Part shown: piece after piece, positions 36,442-47,318 of the stretch | How positions within the stretch are numbered: the stretch's first letter is position 1 | Layout of the letters: every line of letters begins with the position of its first letter | Source: Panacagrimonas sp. | Lineage (GTDB): Bacteria; Pseudomonadota; Gammaproteobacteria; Nevskiales; Nevskiaceae | DNA: 64,000 nt | Assembly: GCF_020697055.1 (NCBI RefSeq) | Contig: NZ_JAJFBP010000001.1 | Span: 62,001 to 126,000 of the forward strand | Reading direction: 5' to 3' | Translations under genes and position numbers: made by a program | The notes under the pieces: model-generated | Database searches by the model: none | What the model was told of the DNA's origin: nothing | The model's input: the letters and a program-made list of their open reading frames with translations, nothing else

Positions 36442-37992
36442 ATGTCCTCTTCCCGGTTGCTGAAATCCACGGGCGTCGTCGGCCTGATGACGCTGCTGTC
36501 ACGCGTGCTGGGTTTCGTGCGCGACATCCTGTTCGCGGCCGCTTTCGGGGCCGGCGCCGCGATGGACGTGTTCCTGCTGGCCCTCAAGATCCCGAACTTC
36601 GGCCGCCGCGTGTTCGCCGAAGGCGCCCTGTCGCAGGCCTTCGTCCCGGTGTTCACCGAGGTCAAGGCCAACGGCTCGCACCAGGACGTCCGCAGCCTGT
36701 TCGACGTGGTCGCGGGCACGCTGGGCGGGGTGCTGTCGCTGGTGACCCTGGTCGGCTGCCTGGGTGCGCCACTGCTGATCTGGGTGTTCGCGCCGGGCAT
36801 CGCCACGGACGCGTCGCGGCACGCGCTGGCGAGCGAGCTGCTGCGCTGGACCTTTCCGTACCTGATGCTGATCTCGCTGACGGCGCTGGGCGGGGCGGTG
36901 CTGAATTCCTACGGGCGGTTCGCGGTGCCGGCGTTCACGCCGGTGATCCTCAACCTGTGCCTGATCGCCACGGTGTTCATCGATGCCGATTCGGTGCGCG
37001 TGCTCGCCATCGGCGTGTTCGCCGCCGGCGTGCTGCAGCTGCTGTTCCAGCTGCCGTGGCTGGCGCGACTGGACCTGTTCCCGCGGCCGCGGTGGGGCGG
37101 GGGCGATCCGCGCGTGCGCCGCATCGTGGCGCTGATGGGGCCGATCGTGTTCGGCTCGTCGGTTGCGCAGATCAGCCTGCTGCTCGACACGGTGATCGCC
37201 TCGCTGCTGTTCGCCGGCAGCATCAGCTGGCTGTACTACGCCGACCGCCTGATGGAGTTCCCGCTCGGCATCTTCTCGATCGCCGTGGCGACGGTGATCC
37301 TGCCGAGCCTGGCGGCCCAGCACGTCTCGCAATCGGCCGAGCGTTTCAGCGCGACGCTGGACTGGGCGCTGCGCGTGCTGCTGGTGCTGGGTCTGCCGGC
37401 CACCGCCGGGCTGATCCTGCTCGCAGGGCCGCTGGTGAGCACGCTGTTCCAGCACGGCGAGTTCGGATTGCGCGATCTGGACATGACGCGCTGGGCGCTG
37501 ATGGCCTACGCGTTCGCCTTTCTCGGCATCTCGCTGGTGAAGGTGCTGGTGCCGGCGTTCTACGCACGTCAGCTCACGTCGATCCCGGTGCGCTACGGCG
37601 TGATTTCGCTGGTCGTCGGCATGGCCACGAGCCTGGCCCTGGTCGGCCTGGGGCTGTATCTGGATTGGCCGGCGCCGCACATCGCGCTGGCCTGCGCGAC
37701 CTCCGCCAGCTCGCTGCTCAACGCCGGCCTGTTGTATCGGCGTCTGCGTCGCGACCAGGTCTATCGGCCGAGCAGCGGCTGGGGACCTTACCTGGGCCGG
37801 ATCGGCATCGCGCTGGTGGTGATGAGCGGCGTGACGTGGTGGCTGGCGGGATCGATCGAGTCGTGGAGCGGCGTGCCGCTATCGGAGCGCGCGCCGCGCC
37901 TGGCGCTGACGCTCGCCGCGGCGGCCGCGTCGTACTTCGCGGTGCTGTTCGCGGCCGGGATGCGCTTGTCGCACGTGCGTGGCGCCGCGTGA
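36442..37992 (+). CDS. murJ: lipid II flippase MurJ
   Basis: This 516-residue polytopic membrane protein of the MOP superfamily starts [20 protein letters not shown] and has [15 protein letters not shown] and [19 protein letters not shown], the conserved MviN/MurJ N-terminus. About fourteen hydrophobic segments follow. It flips the peptidoglycan precursor lipid II across the inner membrane. ribF follows 40 bases later. Confidence 0.95.
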   Translation: MSSSRLLKSTGVVGLMTLLSRVLGFVRDILFAAAFGAGAAMDVFLLALKIPNFGRRVFAEGALSQAFVPVFTEVKANGSHQDVRSLFDVVAGTLGGVLSLVTLVGCLGAPLLIWVFAPGIATDASRHALASELLRWTFPYLMLISLTALGGAVLNSYGRFAVPAFTPVILNLCLIATVFIDADSVRVLAIGVFAAGVLQLLFQLPWLARLDLFPRPRWGGGDPRVRRIVALMGPIVFGSSVAQISLLLDTVIASLLFAGSISWLYYADRLMEFPLGIFSIAVATVILPSLAAQHVSQSAERFSATLDWALRVLLVLGLPATAGLILLAGPLVSTLFQHGEFGLRDLDMTRWALMAYAFAFLGISLVKVLVPAFYARQLTSIPVRYGVISLVVGMATSLALVGLGLYLDWPAPHIALACATSASSLLNAGLLYRRLRRDQVYRPSSGWGPYLGRIGIALVVMSGVTWWLAGSIESWSGVPLSERAPRLALTLAAAAASYFAVLFAAGMRLSHVRGAA

Positions 37993-38020
37993 AGGACCGG
38001 GGCCACGCGCGTGCGACCGA

Positions 38021-38026
38021 TATAAT
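38021..38026 (+). promoter_or_regulatory. possible -10 box of ribF
   Basis: A perfect TATAAT lies 6 bases before the ribF ATG. No good -35 element is visible. If used, transcription would start at or near the A of the ATG, giving a leaderless message. Confidence 0.35.
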
Positions 38027-38032
38027 TCCGCG

Positions 38033-38974
38033 ATGATCGAGCCCCTTCGCATCGAACTGGTGCGTGGCCTGCACAACCTGCGGCCGCGCCACCGCGGCTG
38101 CGTGCTCACCGTGGGCAAGTTCGACGGCATGCACCGCGGCCACCAGGTGCTGCTGGAGACCACGCGCGACCTCGCACGCGAAGCCGGGCTTCCGGCCACG
38201 GTGCTGAGCTTCGACCCTTCCCCGCGCGACTATTTCCATCCCGAGCGCGCGCTGCTGCGCATCAGCACGCTGCGCGACAAGCTCGCGGCGCTGCAACGCC
38301 ACGGCATCGATCGACTCGTGCTGGTGCGATTCGACCTGCGCGTGGCCAGCGTTCCGCCCAAGGATTTTCTCGAGGACGTGCTGCTCGCGGGCCTCGGCGC
38401 CCGCACGCTGATCGTCGGCGACGACCTGCGTTTCGGCCGCAACCGGTCGGGTGACATCCAGTACCTGCGCAACCGCGCCGACGAGCTCGGCTATCGCGTG
38501 GTCGCGGTCGATACCGTGCAGGTTGGCGGCGAGCGGTGCAGCTCGAGCGCGGTGCGCGAGGCCCTTGCCGGAACCGATTTCGAGCGCGCCGAGCGCCTGC
38601 TCGGGCGGCCATACCGGGTCACGGGCCGGATCCGGCGCGGCCTGCAGCTCGGCCGCAAGCTCGACATGCCGACCGCGAACATCGCGATCCGCAAGCGCCT
38701 GGCGGTGCCCTTCGGTGTGTACGCCGTGCTGGCGCGCGACGAGACACGCACCTGGAAGGGCGTTGCGAGCCTGGGCATCCGCCCCACATTGAACATGACC
38801 CGCTGCCTGCTCGAGACCTACCTGTTCGACGCGAACGTGGATCTCTACGGCAAGGTGCTGGAAGTGGAGTTCCGACACTTCCTGCGACCTGAACTGCGTT
38901 TCGAATCCCTCGAGGCGCTGCGCCACCAGATGCACGAGGACGCGGCGCAAGCGCGCCGCCTGCTCGAAACCTGA
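38033..38974 (+). CDS. ribF: bifunctional riboflavin kinase / FAD synthetase
   Basis: The protein has 313 residues. An N-terminal nucleotidyltransferase (GKFDGMHRGHQ, LSFDPSPRDYF) adenylates FMN. A C-terminal riboflavin kinase (GRKLDMPTANI, from about residue 185) phosphorylates riboflavin. Together they make FMN and FAD. The ATG at 38033 gives the normal N-terminus. The murJ-ribF-ileS-lspA-ispH order is a conserved gammaproteobacterial block. The flavin-dependent dehydrogenases upstream in the window depend on its products. Confidence 0.95.
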   Translation: MIEPLRIELVRGLHNLRPRHRGCVLTVGKFDGMHRGHQVLLETTRDLAREAGLPATVLSFDPSPRDYFHPERALLRISTLRDKLAALQRHGIDRLVLVRFDLRVASVPPKDFLEDVLLAGLGARTLIVGDDLRFGRNRSGDIQYLRNRADELGYRVVAVDTVQVGGERCSSSAVREALAGTDFERAERLLGRPYRVTGRIRRGLQLGRKLDMPTANIAIRKRLAVPFGVYAVLARDETRTWKGVASLGIRPTLNMTRCLLETYLFDANVDLYGKVLEVEFRHFLRPELRFESLEALRHQMHEDAAQARRLLET

Positions 38975-38997
38975 ACTCACGACCTGTCCGCACCCCC

Positions 38998-41811
38998 GTG
39001 GATTACAAGATCACCCTGAACCTGCCGGAGACGCCGTTCCCGATGCAGGCGAACCTCGCCAAGCGCGAGCCGGAGTTCCTCGCGCGCTGGGAGGCCGAGG
39101 ACCTGTACGCGCAGATCCAGCAGGACACGCGCGACGGTGAGTCGTACCGCTTCGTCGACGGCCCGCCGTACGCCAACGGCGACATCCACATCGGCCACGC
39201 GGTCAACAAGGTCCTGAAGGACCTGATCGTGAAGTCGCGGCGCCTGGCCGGTCGCCACGCGCCGTTCGTGCCGGGCTGGGACTGCCATGGCCTGCCGATC
39301 GAACTGCAGGTGGAGAAGAAGCACGGCAAGGTCGGCGAGAAGCTCGACGCCGCATCGTTCCGCGCCAAGTGCCGCGAGTACGCCAACGAGCAGATCGGTC
39401 GCCAGCGAGCGGACTTCAAGCGATTGGGCATTCTGGCCGACTGGGAGCGCCCGTACCTGACGATGGACCCGAAGTTCGAAGCCGAGCAGCTGCGCTGCCT
39501 GGGTCGCATCGTCGAGCGCGGCCACGTGGTGCGCGGCTTCAAGCCGGTGCACTGGTGCCTGGACTGCGGCTCGTCGCTGGCCGAGGCCGAGGTCGAGTAC
39601 GAGGACAAGCAGTCGTTCGCCATCGACGTGCGCTTCGAGGCGTTCGATCCGGCGGACCTGGCGCGGCGCTTCGGCGTGGCCGATGCGAGCGGCGCCGGCT
39701 TCGTGATCTGGACCACGACGCCCTGGACGCTGCCGGCGAACCAGGCGATCGCAGCCAACGCGCAGCTGAACTACGCGCTGGTGCGGGCCGAACGGGCGGG
39801 GCTCGTGGTGCTGGCGGCGGACATGGTCGAGGCGGTGCTCAAGCGCTGGCAGGACCAGGGCCAGGTGATCGCGACCGTCGCCGGCAGCGCGCTCGAAGGT
39901 GCGCTCGCACAGCATCCGTTCGCGGATCGGAGAGTGCCGCTGATCCTGGGTGAACACGTGACCACGGAGGCCGGTACGGGCCTGGTCCACACCGCGCCGG
40001 CACACGGCGTCGAGGACTACGTCGTCGGCCAGCAGTACAAGCTGACGGTCTACAACCCGGTGCTGTCGAGCGGCGTGTACGCCGCCGATGCGCCGCTGGT
40101 GGCCGGCATGCACGTGCGCAAGGTCGACGAGCCGATCCTGGCCGAGCTCGAGACGCGCGGTGCGCTGATCAAGCGCGCGACGCTCACGCACAGCTTTCCA
40201 CACTGCTGGCGCCACAAGTCGCCGCTGATCTTCCGCGCGACGCCGCAGTGGTTCGTGTCGATGGACGGGAAGGGACTTCGTCCGCAGGCGCTCGAAGCGA
40301 TCGCCAAAACGCAGTGGATCCCGAACTGGGGCGAAGCGCGGATCCGCGAGATGGTCGCCGGACGTCCCGACTGGTGCATCTCGCGCCAGCGCACCTGGGG
40401 CGTGCCGATGGCGGTGTTCGTGCATCGACAGAAGCAGGATCTGCATCCGGATTCGGTGGCGTTGCTCGCGCGCATCGCGGACAAGGTCGAAAAAGAAGGC
40501 CTCGAGGCCTGGTTCGGCTCGTCGCCTGCCGACTGGGGCGTCGACGAGGGCGTCTACGAAAAGTGCCCCGACACGCTCGACGTGTGGTTCGACTCGGGCG
40601 TGGTGCACCAGTGCTCGTTCAAGGCGCTCGAACCCGAAACGCTCGACGCCAACGGCAACGCGCCGATCGGCGATCTGTACCTGGAAGGTTCGGATCAGCA
40701 TCGCGGCTGGTTCCAGTCCTCCCTGCTCACCAGCACCGCGATGCACGGCCGTGCGCCCTATCGCGCGGTGCTCACGCACGGTTTCACCGTGGACGAGCAG
40801 GGCCGCAAGATGTCCAAGTCCCTCGGCAACGTCGTGGCACCGCAGCAGGTGACCAAGACGCTCGGCGCCGACGTGCTGCGGCTGTGGGTCGCGGCCAGCG
40901 ACTACAGCGGCGAGATCGCGATCTCTGACAAGCTGCTCACGCGCATGGCCGATGCGTATCGGCGCATCCGCAACACCGCGCGCTTCCTGCTGGGCAACCT
41001 CCACGGCTTCGACCCGGCGCGGGACCTCGTGCCGACCGGGCGGATGGTCGCGATCGATCGCTGGGCCGTGGCGCAGGCCGCTGCGCTGCAGGTCGAACTG
41101 GCCAAGGCCTACGAGGAATGCCAGTTCCACGTCGTCTACCAGAAGCTGCACAACTACTGCGTGGTCGATCTGGGCGGCTGCTACCTCGACATCCTCAAGG
41201 ACCGCCTCTACACCACCGGCGCCAAGAGCCTGCCGCGACGCTCCGCGCAGACCGCGATGTGGCACATCCTCGAAGCGTTCGTGCGCTGGATCGCGCCGGT
41301 GCTGTCGTTCACCGCAGACGAGATCTGGCAGCTGATGCCGGCGCGCGAGGGATCGGTGTTCTCGCAGCGCTGGTACGCGCTGCCGTCCGAAACCGGTGCC
41401 GGCGATCCGGACTGGACGCGTCTGCTTGCCGCACGCGAGGCGGTGCGCAAGGCGCTCGAGACCCTGCGCGCGGCCGGACAGATCGGGTCGGGCCTCAACG
41501 CCGGCGTACAGCTGTTCGCGGACGGCGAGCTCGGCGCGGCCTTGCGCGGGGTCGACGAGGAGCTGCGCTACTGGTTCATCACCTCGGGCGCCTCGGTCGG
41601 CGCGCTGGCCGCGGCCCCGGCCGATGCGACGCGCTTCGAACTGGAAGGCCAGGGCATGCTGGCGCTGATCGCATCGCCGGTGCCGCACGGCAAGTGCGAG
41701 CGCTGCTGGCACCAACGCCCCGAGGTCGGGTCCAACGCGGAGCACCCGACGCTGTGTGCGCGCTGCGTGGAGAATGTGGCGGGCGCCGGCGAATCGCGGC
41801 GTTTCGTCTGA
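38998..41811 (+). CDS. ileS: isoleucyl-tRNA synthetase
   Basis: This 937-residue class I synthetase has the HIGH motif as HIGH in GDIHIGHAVNKV and the KMSKS motif in GRKMSKSLGN. An editing domain lies between them, and the C-terminal zinc site is CERCWHQRPEVG plus CARCVENV. It charges tRNA-Ile. The start is a GTG with only a weak ribosome site, but it gives the family N-terminus (YKITLNLPETPFPM). lspA begins 10 bases later. Confidence 0.96.
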   Translation: MDYKITLNLPETPFPMQANLAKREPEFLARWEAEDLYAQIQQDTRDGESYRFVDGPPYANGDIHIGHAVNKVLKDLIVKSRRLAGRHAPFVPGWDCHGLPIELQVEKKHGKVGEKLDAASFRAKCREYANEQIGRQRADFKRLGILADWERPYLTMDPKFEAEQLRCLGRIVERGHVVRGFKPVHWCLDCGSSLAEAEVEYEDKQSFAIDVRFEAFDPADLARRFGVADASGAGFVIWTTTPWTLPANQAIAANAQLNYALVRAERAGLVVLAADMVEAVLKRWQDQGQVIATVAGSALEGALAQHPFADRRVPLILGEHVTTEAGTGLVHTAPAHGVEDYVVGQQYKLTVYNPVLSSGVYAADAPLVAGMHVRKVDEPILAELETRGALIKRATLTHSFPHCWRHKSPLIFRATPQWFVSMDGKGLRPQALEAIAKTQWIPNWGEARIREMVAGRPDWCISRQRTWGVPMAVFVHRQKQDLHPDSVALLARIADKVEKEGLEAWFGSSPADWGVDEGVYEKCPDTLDVWFDSGVVHQCSFKALEPETLDANGNAPIGDLYLEGSDQHRGWFQSSLLTSTAMHGRAPYRAVLTHGFTVDEQGRKMSKSLGNVVAPQQVTKTLGADVLRLWVAASDYSGEIAISDKLLTRMADAYRRIRNTARFLLGNLHGFDPARDLVPTGRMVAIDRWAVAQAAALQVELAKAYEECQFHVVYQKLHNYCVVDLGGCYLDILKDRLYTTGAKSLPRRSAQTAMWHILEAFVRWIAPVLSFTADEIWQLMPAREGSVFSQRWYALPSETGAGDPDWTRLLAAREAVRKALETLRAAGQIGSGLNAGVQLFADGELGAALRGVDEELRYWFITSGASVGALAAAPADATRFELEGQGMLALIASPVPHGKCERCWHQRPEVGSNAEHPTLCARCVENVAGAGESRRFV

Positions 41812-41821
41812 GGATCGGATC

Positions 41822-42334
41822 GTGACGTTTCGACTGAGCAACGTGCACTGGCTGTGGCTGTCGGCGGGGGTGATGCTCGCCGACCAGATCACCAAGCAGA
41901 TGGTGATCCGCAGCATCGAGCGCTTCGAATCGATCCCGGTGACGCCGCTGCTCAACTGGGTGCACATGCACAACACCGGCGCGGCGTTCTCGATGCTCAG
42001 CCAGATGCCGCCCTGGTTCTTCGTGCTGCTGGCCGTCGGGGTGTCGGTGGGCATCCTGATCTGGATGCGGCGCAATCCGCTGGGGCAGCGCCTGGTCGCC
42101 TCGGGTCTGGCGCTGATCCTCGGCGGCGCGCTGGGCAACGTGATCGATCGCGTGCGTCTGGGTCACGTCACCGACTTCGTCGACTTCCACATCGACGATT
42201 GGCACTTTGCGGCCTTCAACGTCGCCGACGCCGCCATCACGGTCGGGGCGGGCCTGCTGATCCTGGACATGCTGCTCGACACCTGGCGGGCGCGCGCTGC
42301 GCGCAAGCCTGCGGGCGAGGGGCCCTTGCCGTAA
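41822..42334 (+). CDS. lspA: lipoprotein signal peptidase (signal peptidase II)
   Basis: This 170-residue inner-membrane aspartyl protease removes signal peptides from prolipoproteins. It has NTGAAFSML, the catalytic aspartates in GNVIDR and FNVADA, and four hydrophobic segments. The start is a GTG at 41822 just after gaggat. The stop shares one base with the ispH ATG (TAATG). Confidence 0.95.
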   Translation: MTFRLSNVHWLWLSAGVMLADQITKQMVIRSIERFESIPVTPLLNWVHMHNTGAAFSMLSQMPPWFFVLLAVGVSVGILIWMRRNPLGQRLVASGLALILGGALGNVIDRVRLGHVTDFVDFHIDDWHFAAFNVADAAITVGAGLLILDMLLDTWRARAARKPAGEGPLP

Positions 42335-43284
42335 TGGAGATCCTGCTCGCCAATCCGCGCGGGTTCTGTGCCGGGGTGGATCGCGCCATCGACATCGTCG
42401 AGCGCGCCATCGACGTGCTCGGCGCGCCGATCTACGTGCGTCACGAGGTGGTGCACAACCGTTTCGTCGTCGACGACCTGCGCGCCAAGGGCGCGGTGTT
42501 CGTCGAGGAGATCGACGAGATCCCGGCGGGCGCGACCTGCATCTTCTCCGCGCACGGCGTCTCGCAGGCGGTGCGTGGCGCGGCGCAGTCGCGTGGCCTG
42601 ACGGTGTTCGACGCAACCTGTCCGCTGGTCACCAAGGTCCACATCGAGGTGAAGCGCTACTCGCGCGAGGGCCGCGAGGTGGTGCTGATCGGCCACGCAG
42701 GGCATCCGGAGGTCGAAGGCACGATGGGCCAGTTCGACGAGAGCCAGGGCGGGCGCATCCACCTGGTCGAGACGCCCGAGGACGTCGAACGACTGCAGAT
42801 CGGCAAGCCGACGCACATGGCCTATGTGACCCAGACGACGCTGTCGATGGACGACACCGCGCGCGTGATCGAAGCCCTGCGTCGGCGCTTCCCGGAGATC
42901 CTCGGGCCGCGCAAGGACGACATCTGCTACGCGACGACCAACCGCCAGGACGCGGTCAAGGAACTCGCGTCGCAGTGCGACGTGCTGCTGGTGGTGGGCT
43001 CGCGCAACAGCTCCAACTCCAACCGCCTGCGCGAACTGGCCGAAACCCGCGGCACCACGGCCTACCTGATCGACGGGGCCGACGACATCCAGCCCGAATG
43101 GGTGCAGGGACGGCGTTGCGTCGGCGTCACCGCCGGAGCCAGCGCGCCGGAAGTCCTGGTCAAGCAGGTGGTCGCGCGCCTGCGCGAACTGGGCGGGACC
43201 CCGGCGCGCGAGCTGCCCGGGCGCACCGAAAACATCGTCTTTGCCCTGCCGCCGGCGCTGCGCAAGGCGGTCGGGACCTCATAG
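42334..43284 (+). CDS. ispH: 4-hydroxy-3-methylbut-2-enyl diphosphate reductase
   Basis: This 316-residue iron-sulfur enzyme of the MEP pathway begins [16 protein letters not shown] (first cluster Cys). It continues with [24 protein letters not shown] (second Cys), [11 protein letters not shown] (third Cys), [10 protein letters not shown] and [10 protein letters not shown]. It makes IPP and DMAPP, feeding IspB products. It is the last gene of the ribF-ileS-lspA-ispH run. Confidence 0.96.
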   Translation: MEILLANPRGFCAGVDRAIDIVERAIDVLGAPIYVRHEVVHNRFVVDDLRAKGAVFVEEIDEIPAGATCIFSAHGVSQAVRGAAQSRGLTVFDATCPLVTKVHIEVKRYSREGREVVLIGHAGHPEVEGTMGQFDESQGGRIHLVETPEDVERLQIGKPTHMAYVTQTTLSMDDTARVIEALRRRFPEILGPRKDDICYATTNRQDAVKELASQCDVLLVVGSRNSSNSNRLRELAETRGTTAYLIDGADDIQPEWVQGRRCVGVTAGASAPEVLVKQVVARLRELGGTPARELPGRTENIVFALPPALRKAVGTS

Positions 43285-43497
43285 CCCGGGTGCCGTCCGG
43301 GACGCCCGAGGGGTCGCAAACGGGGCCGTGGACCGCGTCCGGACGATGGCGCCGCGGCGGGTGCGAAAAATAGCGCCGATCGGGCCCTCGAAAACGGGCG
43401 CCAGCGCCTCGCTATCTGTTAGAATTTCCTCGCTTTTAGCCCCTCTCGTACCCACTTCAAACGGACCCGCCTGCGGCGTGGCCAAAAGGGCGTGTTG

Positions 43498-46266
43498 ATG
43501 ACCGATTTCGCCAAGGAAGTCCTCAGCGTCAATCTCGAGGACGAGATGCGCCGTTCCTACCTGGATTACGCGATGAGCGTGATCGTGGGACGCGCGCTGC
43601 CCGATGCCCGCGACGGCCTCAAGCCGGTGCATCGCCGAATCCTGTACGCGATGAGCCAGCTCAACAACGTCTGGAATCGCCCGTACATCAAGTGCGCCCG
43701 CGTGGTCGGCGACGTCATCGGCAAGTACCACCCGCACGGCGACAACGCGGCCTACGACGCGCTGGTGCGCATGGCGCAGGATTTTTCGCTGCGCTATCCG
43801 CTGGTCGATGGCCAGGGCAACTTCGGCAGCGTGGACGGCGATCCGCCGGCGGCGATGCGCTACACCGAGTGCCGCATGGCGCGCGTGACCTCGGAGCTGC
43901 TCGCCGACATCGATTCGGACACGGTCGACTTCATCCCGAACTACGACGAAAAGGACGTTGAGCCGGTCGTCCTGCCCACGCGCATCCCGCAGCTGCTGGT
44001 CAACGGTTCGGCCGGCATCGCGGTGGGCCTGGCCACCAACATCCCGCCGCACAACCTGGCGGAAGTGATCGACGGCTGCGTTGCGCTGATCGACAACCCC
44101 GAGATCGATCTCGCGGGCCTGATGAAGCTGATCCCGGCGCCGGATTTCCCGACCGCCGGCCTGCTGCTCGATGCCCACGGCCTGATCGACGCGTACTCGA
44201 CGGGCCGCGGCCGCATCGTGCTGCGTGCGCGCACGCACTTCGAGGACGTCTCGGCGGATCGGCAGGCGGTGGTCGTCACCGAGCTGCCCTACCAGGTGAA
44301 CAAGGCGCGCCTGCAGGAGCGCATCGCCGAGCTGGTCAAAGACAAGAAGCTCGAGGGCATCAGCGAGATCCGTGACGAGTCCGACCGCGAAGGCATGCGC
44401 GTCGTTATCGAGCTCAAGCGCAACGAAAACGCCGAGGTCGTGCTGAACAACCTGTTCCAGCAGACCGGCATGCAGGTCACGTTCGGCATCAACATGGTCG
44501 CGCTCGACGGCGGCCAGCCCAGGGCGATGTCGCTCAAGGAACTGCTGCAGATCTTCGTGCGCCATCGCCGCGAAGTGGTCACGCGACGCACGCGCCATCT
44601 GCTGCGCGAGGCACGCAAGAAGGCGCACATCCTCGAAGGCCTGGCCGTTGCGCTGGCCAACATCGACGAGATGATCGAGCTGATCAAGCGCTCGCCCAAC
44701 TCGGCGGAAGCCAGGACGGGACTGATGTCGCGCGACTGGAACGCGGGCCTGGTCACCACGATGCTGGCGCGCACCGACGCGCAGGCTTCGCGCCCGGAGG
44801 ACCTCGACGAGGCGCTCGGACTGTTCGGCGAGACCTACCGGCTCAGCGAAGCGCAGGCGCAGGCGATCCTGGAAATGCGCCTGTCCAAGCTCACGGCGCT
44901 CGAGCAGGACAAGATCCACGACGAGTTCAAGGAACTGCTCGACGCGATCATCGACTACCTCGACATCCTGGCGTCCGAAGCGCGGCTGCTGAACGTGATT
45001 CGCGAAGAGCTGCTGGCCATCAAGGAGCAGTACGGCGACGAGCGCCGGACCGAGATCACGGAGCTCGCGCTGAACATCGCGCGCGAAGACCTGATCCCTC
45101 CGCAGGAGATGGTGGTCACGCTCTCGCACGAGGGCTACGTGAAATCGGTGCCGCTGGTGGAGTACCAGGCGCAGAAGCGCGGCGGCCGCGGCAAGCAGGC
45201 GGCCAGCACCAAGGACGAGGATTTCATCGACCGGCTCTGGTCGGCCCATTCGCACGACTGGCTGCTGTGCTTCGGCAGCACCGGCAAGGTCTACAAGCTG
45301 CGCGTGTTCGAGCTTCCGGTGGGCTCGCGCGGATCGCGTGGCCGTCCGTTCGTGAATCTGCTGCCGCTGGAACCGGGCGAGAAGATCAGTGCGGTGCTGG
45401 CGATCCAGTCCTTCGGCGGTGAGACCGCCGAGGTGGATGCCGCCGAAGCGCCGACGGTCGAAGGCGCAGAAGGCGAGGCGCCGGAAGCGAACGTGGTTGT
45501 GTCCGGCCCGTTCGTGTTCATGGCCACGCGCCTGGGCACGGTGAAGAAGACGCCGCTGTCGGCGTTTGCCAACATCCGGTCCAACGGCATCATTGCGGTG
45601 GACCTGCGCGTCGACGACGCCTTGGTCGGCGTCGCCATCACCAACGGCTCCAGCGACATCCTGATGTTCAGCGATGCCGGTCGTGTCATCCGCTTCAATG
45701 AAAACGACGTCCGCAGCATGGGTCGCAACGCGACCGGCGTGCGCGGCATGCGGTTGATCCAGCGCGGCGAATCCGCTGCCGAGGAAGTCGTGGTGGAGGA
45801 CGCCGGCGAAGTCGCCGAGACGGAATCCCCGGCCGAGGAGGTCGAAGGAGTCACCGCGGGAGGCGAGGGCGCGAAGGTGATCGCGCTGATCGTGGCCGAC
45901 GGCGGCGAGATCCTCACCGTGTCCGAGAACGGTTACGGCAAGCGCACGCCGATCGACCAGTTTCCGCGTCGCGGACGCGGCGGCCAGGGCGTCATCGCGC
46001 AGGCACTGTCGGACAAGACCGGCAATCTGGTCGGCGCCATCGAGGTGCATGACGGCCACGAGGTGATGCTGATCTCCGAAGCCGGCGTGCTGATCCGCTT
46101 CAGGACTACGGACGTGCGCACGATGGGACGCAACACGCAGGGCGTGCGGCTGATGCGTCCCGATGACGGCGACAAGCTGGTGGGCATCGATCGCATCGAG
46201 GCCGAGGAACCCGAAGCCGAAGGCGCGGCGGGCGAGGGCAGTCCGGTTCCCGAGCCCGAGGCCTGA
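43498..46266 (+). CDS. gyrA: DNA gyrase subunit A
   Basis: The 922-residue protein has the catalytic Tyr122 in AMRYTE and the gyrase box QKRGGRGK. In the quinolone-resistance region, position 83 (Ser in E. coli) is Asn: [13 protein letters not shown], with Asp87 kept. The C-terminal beta-pinwheel carries two acidic, Ala/Glu-rich insertions (around residues 645-665 and 758-790) that make it longer than E. coli GyrA (875). The ATG at 43498 was preferred to in-frame GTG/TTG codons just upstream. A possible -10, TAGAAT, lies at 43420-43425 without a clear -35. serC lies 2.7 kb downstream, with accessory genes inserted between. Confidence 0.96.
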   Translation: MTDFAKEVLSVNLEDEMRRSYLDYAMSVIVGRALPDARDGLKPVHRRILYAMSQLNNVWNRPYIKCARVVGDVIGKYHPHGDNAAYDALVRMAQDFSLRYPLVDGQGNFGSVDGDPPAAMRYTECRMARVTSELLADIDSDTVDFIPNYDEKDVEPVVLPTRIPQLLVNGSAGIAVGLATNIPPHNLAEVIDGCVALIDNPEIDLAGLMKLIPAPDFPTAGLLLDAHGLIDAYSTGRGRIVLRARTHFEDVSADRQAVVVTELPYQVNKARLQERIAELVKDKKLEGISEIRDESDREGMRVVIELKRNENAEVVLNNLFQQTGMQVTFGINMVALDGGQPRAMSLKELLQIFVRHRREVVTRRTRHLLREARKKAHILEGLAVALANIDEMIELIKRSPNSAEARTGLMSRDWNAGLVTTMLARTDAQASRPEDLDEALGLFGETYRLSEAQAQAILEMRLSKLTALEQDKIHDEFKELLDAIIDYLDILASEARLLNVIREELLAIKEQYGDERRTEITELALNIAREDLIPPQEMVVTLSHEGYVKSVPLVEYQAQKRGGRGKQAASTKDEDFIDRLWSAHSHDWLLCFGSTGKVYKLRVFELPVGSRGSRGRPFVNLLPLEPGEKISAVLAIQSFGGETAEVDAAEAPTVEGAEGEAPEANVVVSGPFVFMATRLGTVKKTPLSAFANIRSNGIIAVDLRVDDALVGVAITNGSSDILMFSDAGRVIRFNENDVRSMGRNATGVRGMRLIQRGESAAEEVVVEDAGEVAETESPAEEVEGVTAGGEGAKVIALIVADGGEILTVSENGYGKRTPIDQFPRRGRGGQGVIAQALSDKTGNLVGAIEVHDGHEVMLISEAGVLIRFRTTDVRTMGRNTQGVRLMRPDDGDKLVGIDRIEAEEPEAEGAAGEGSPVPEPEA

Positions 46267-46366
46267 AAGTCGCGCGCTCGGCGCAGCCGATGAAGGGTTC
46301 GCCCCTGCGTGACCGACGCACGGGGTCCTGCGCTAGGCTCGTGCGAGCAAGGAGCAGGTGACGAAC

Positions 46367-47245
46367 ATGGACGACCAGCGCGGAAACGTGGTGCCGGGAT
46401 TCGACGTCGAGGCGCACGTGCGGCGCATGAACGCCGACGGCTATTCGGTGATCGAGGATTTTCTGTCGCCCGAGCGGCTCGCCGCGGTACGCGAGGGCCT
46501 CAAGCCCTTCCTCAAGACGCACGAAGGGCGCAACAACTTCGAAGGCTTGAAGACCGAGCGGGTCTACACGCTGGTCGCGCGCGGACCGGTGTTCGAGGAC
46601 ATCGTCGAGGATCCGCGGGTGATGGCGCTGTGTGATCACTACCTGCAGAAGCCGTATCTGCTGACTGCGAGCCAGGCCATCTGCATCTACCCTGGCGAAA
46701 CCCCGCAGCCGATCCACGCCGACGATCTGTTCTACCGCGTGCCGCGACCGCGTCCGGCGTTCAGCGTCTCCACCGTCGTCGCGGTCGACGCGTTCACCGC
46801 GCGCAACGGCGGCACCGAGATCATCCCCGGCAGCCACACCTGGCCCGATGCGCAGATCGCCGGCATCTACGAAGGCGCCACGCCCGCCGACGCGGATGCG
46901 CCGACGCGCGAGGACCTCGAGCGCCAGCTGCGCCCGATGGAAGTGCCGGCCGGCGCGTGCCTGGTGTTCCTCGGCACGCTGCTGCACCGCGGCGGCGCCA
47001 ATCGCAGCGACGCACCGCGTCTGGCGTTCTCCAACCAGTACTGCGAGCCCTGGGCGCGCACCCAGGAGAACTTCTACCTGGGCGTGCCGATCGAGCAGGC
47101 GCGCGAGATGTCGCCGCGCGTGCAGTCGCTGCTTGGCTACAGCATCTGGCCGCCGTTCATGGGGCAGGTGAGTGCGAGCCATCCGATGAAAGCGCTGGCG
47201 CCGGATTGGATCGCGCCGGTAGCGGCGCAGCGTCCGCGCGGCTGA
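46367..47245 (+). CDS. phytanoyl-CoA dioxygenase family protein
   Basis: This 292-residue Fe(II)/2-oxoglutarate oxygenase has the metal motif HAD (His117, Asp119 in PIHADDLFY), the distal His in TLLHRGGANRS, and GGTEIIPGSHTWPD. The family hydroxylates CoA esters or small secondary metabolites. The ATG at 46367 was chosen; a GTG at 46358 is possible. It stands alone between gyrA and a convergent hydrolase, breaking the usual gyrA-serC linkage. Confidence 0.82.
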   Translation: MDDQRGNVVPGFDVEAHVRRMNADGYSVIEDFLSPERLAAVREGLKPFLKTHEGRNNFEGLKTERVYTLVARGPVFEDIVEDPRVMALCDHYLQKPYLLTASQAICIYPGETPQPIHADDLFYRVPRPRPAFSVSTVVAVDAFTARNGGTEIIPGSHTWPDAQIAGIYEGATPADADAPTREDLERQLRPMEVPAGACLVFLGTLLHRGGANRSDAPRLAFSNQYCEPWARTQENFYLGVPIEQAREMSPRVQSLLGYSIWPPFMGQVSASHPMKALAPDWIAPVAAQRPRG

Positions 47246-47249
47246 CTTC

Positions 47250-47318
47250 GGAGCCTGGGCAAAGCCCGGGATGCGTTTCACGCGGATCGAAAAGCACCCG
47301 GGCCTCGCCCGGGCTACG
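47250..47318. repeat. palindromic intergenic repeat (gcccgggctacg family)
   Basis: agcctgggcaaagcccggg and acccgggcctcgcccgggct (47296-47315) with a following acggggg form overlapping inverted repeats between two convergent genes. The element may act as a bidirectional terminator. Confidence 0.55.

Noticed and set aside
38977..42138. A 1053-codon minus-strand frame opposite ileS
   Set aside because: It is the antisense shadow of ileS, His/Arg-rich with no domain, a common artefact of GC-rich codon use.
43279..46059. A 926-codon minus-strand frame opposite gyrA
   Set aside because: It mirrors gyrA exactly and shows no conserved motif.
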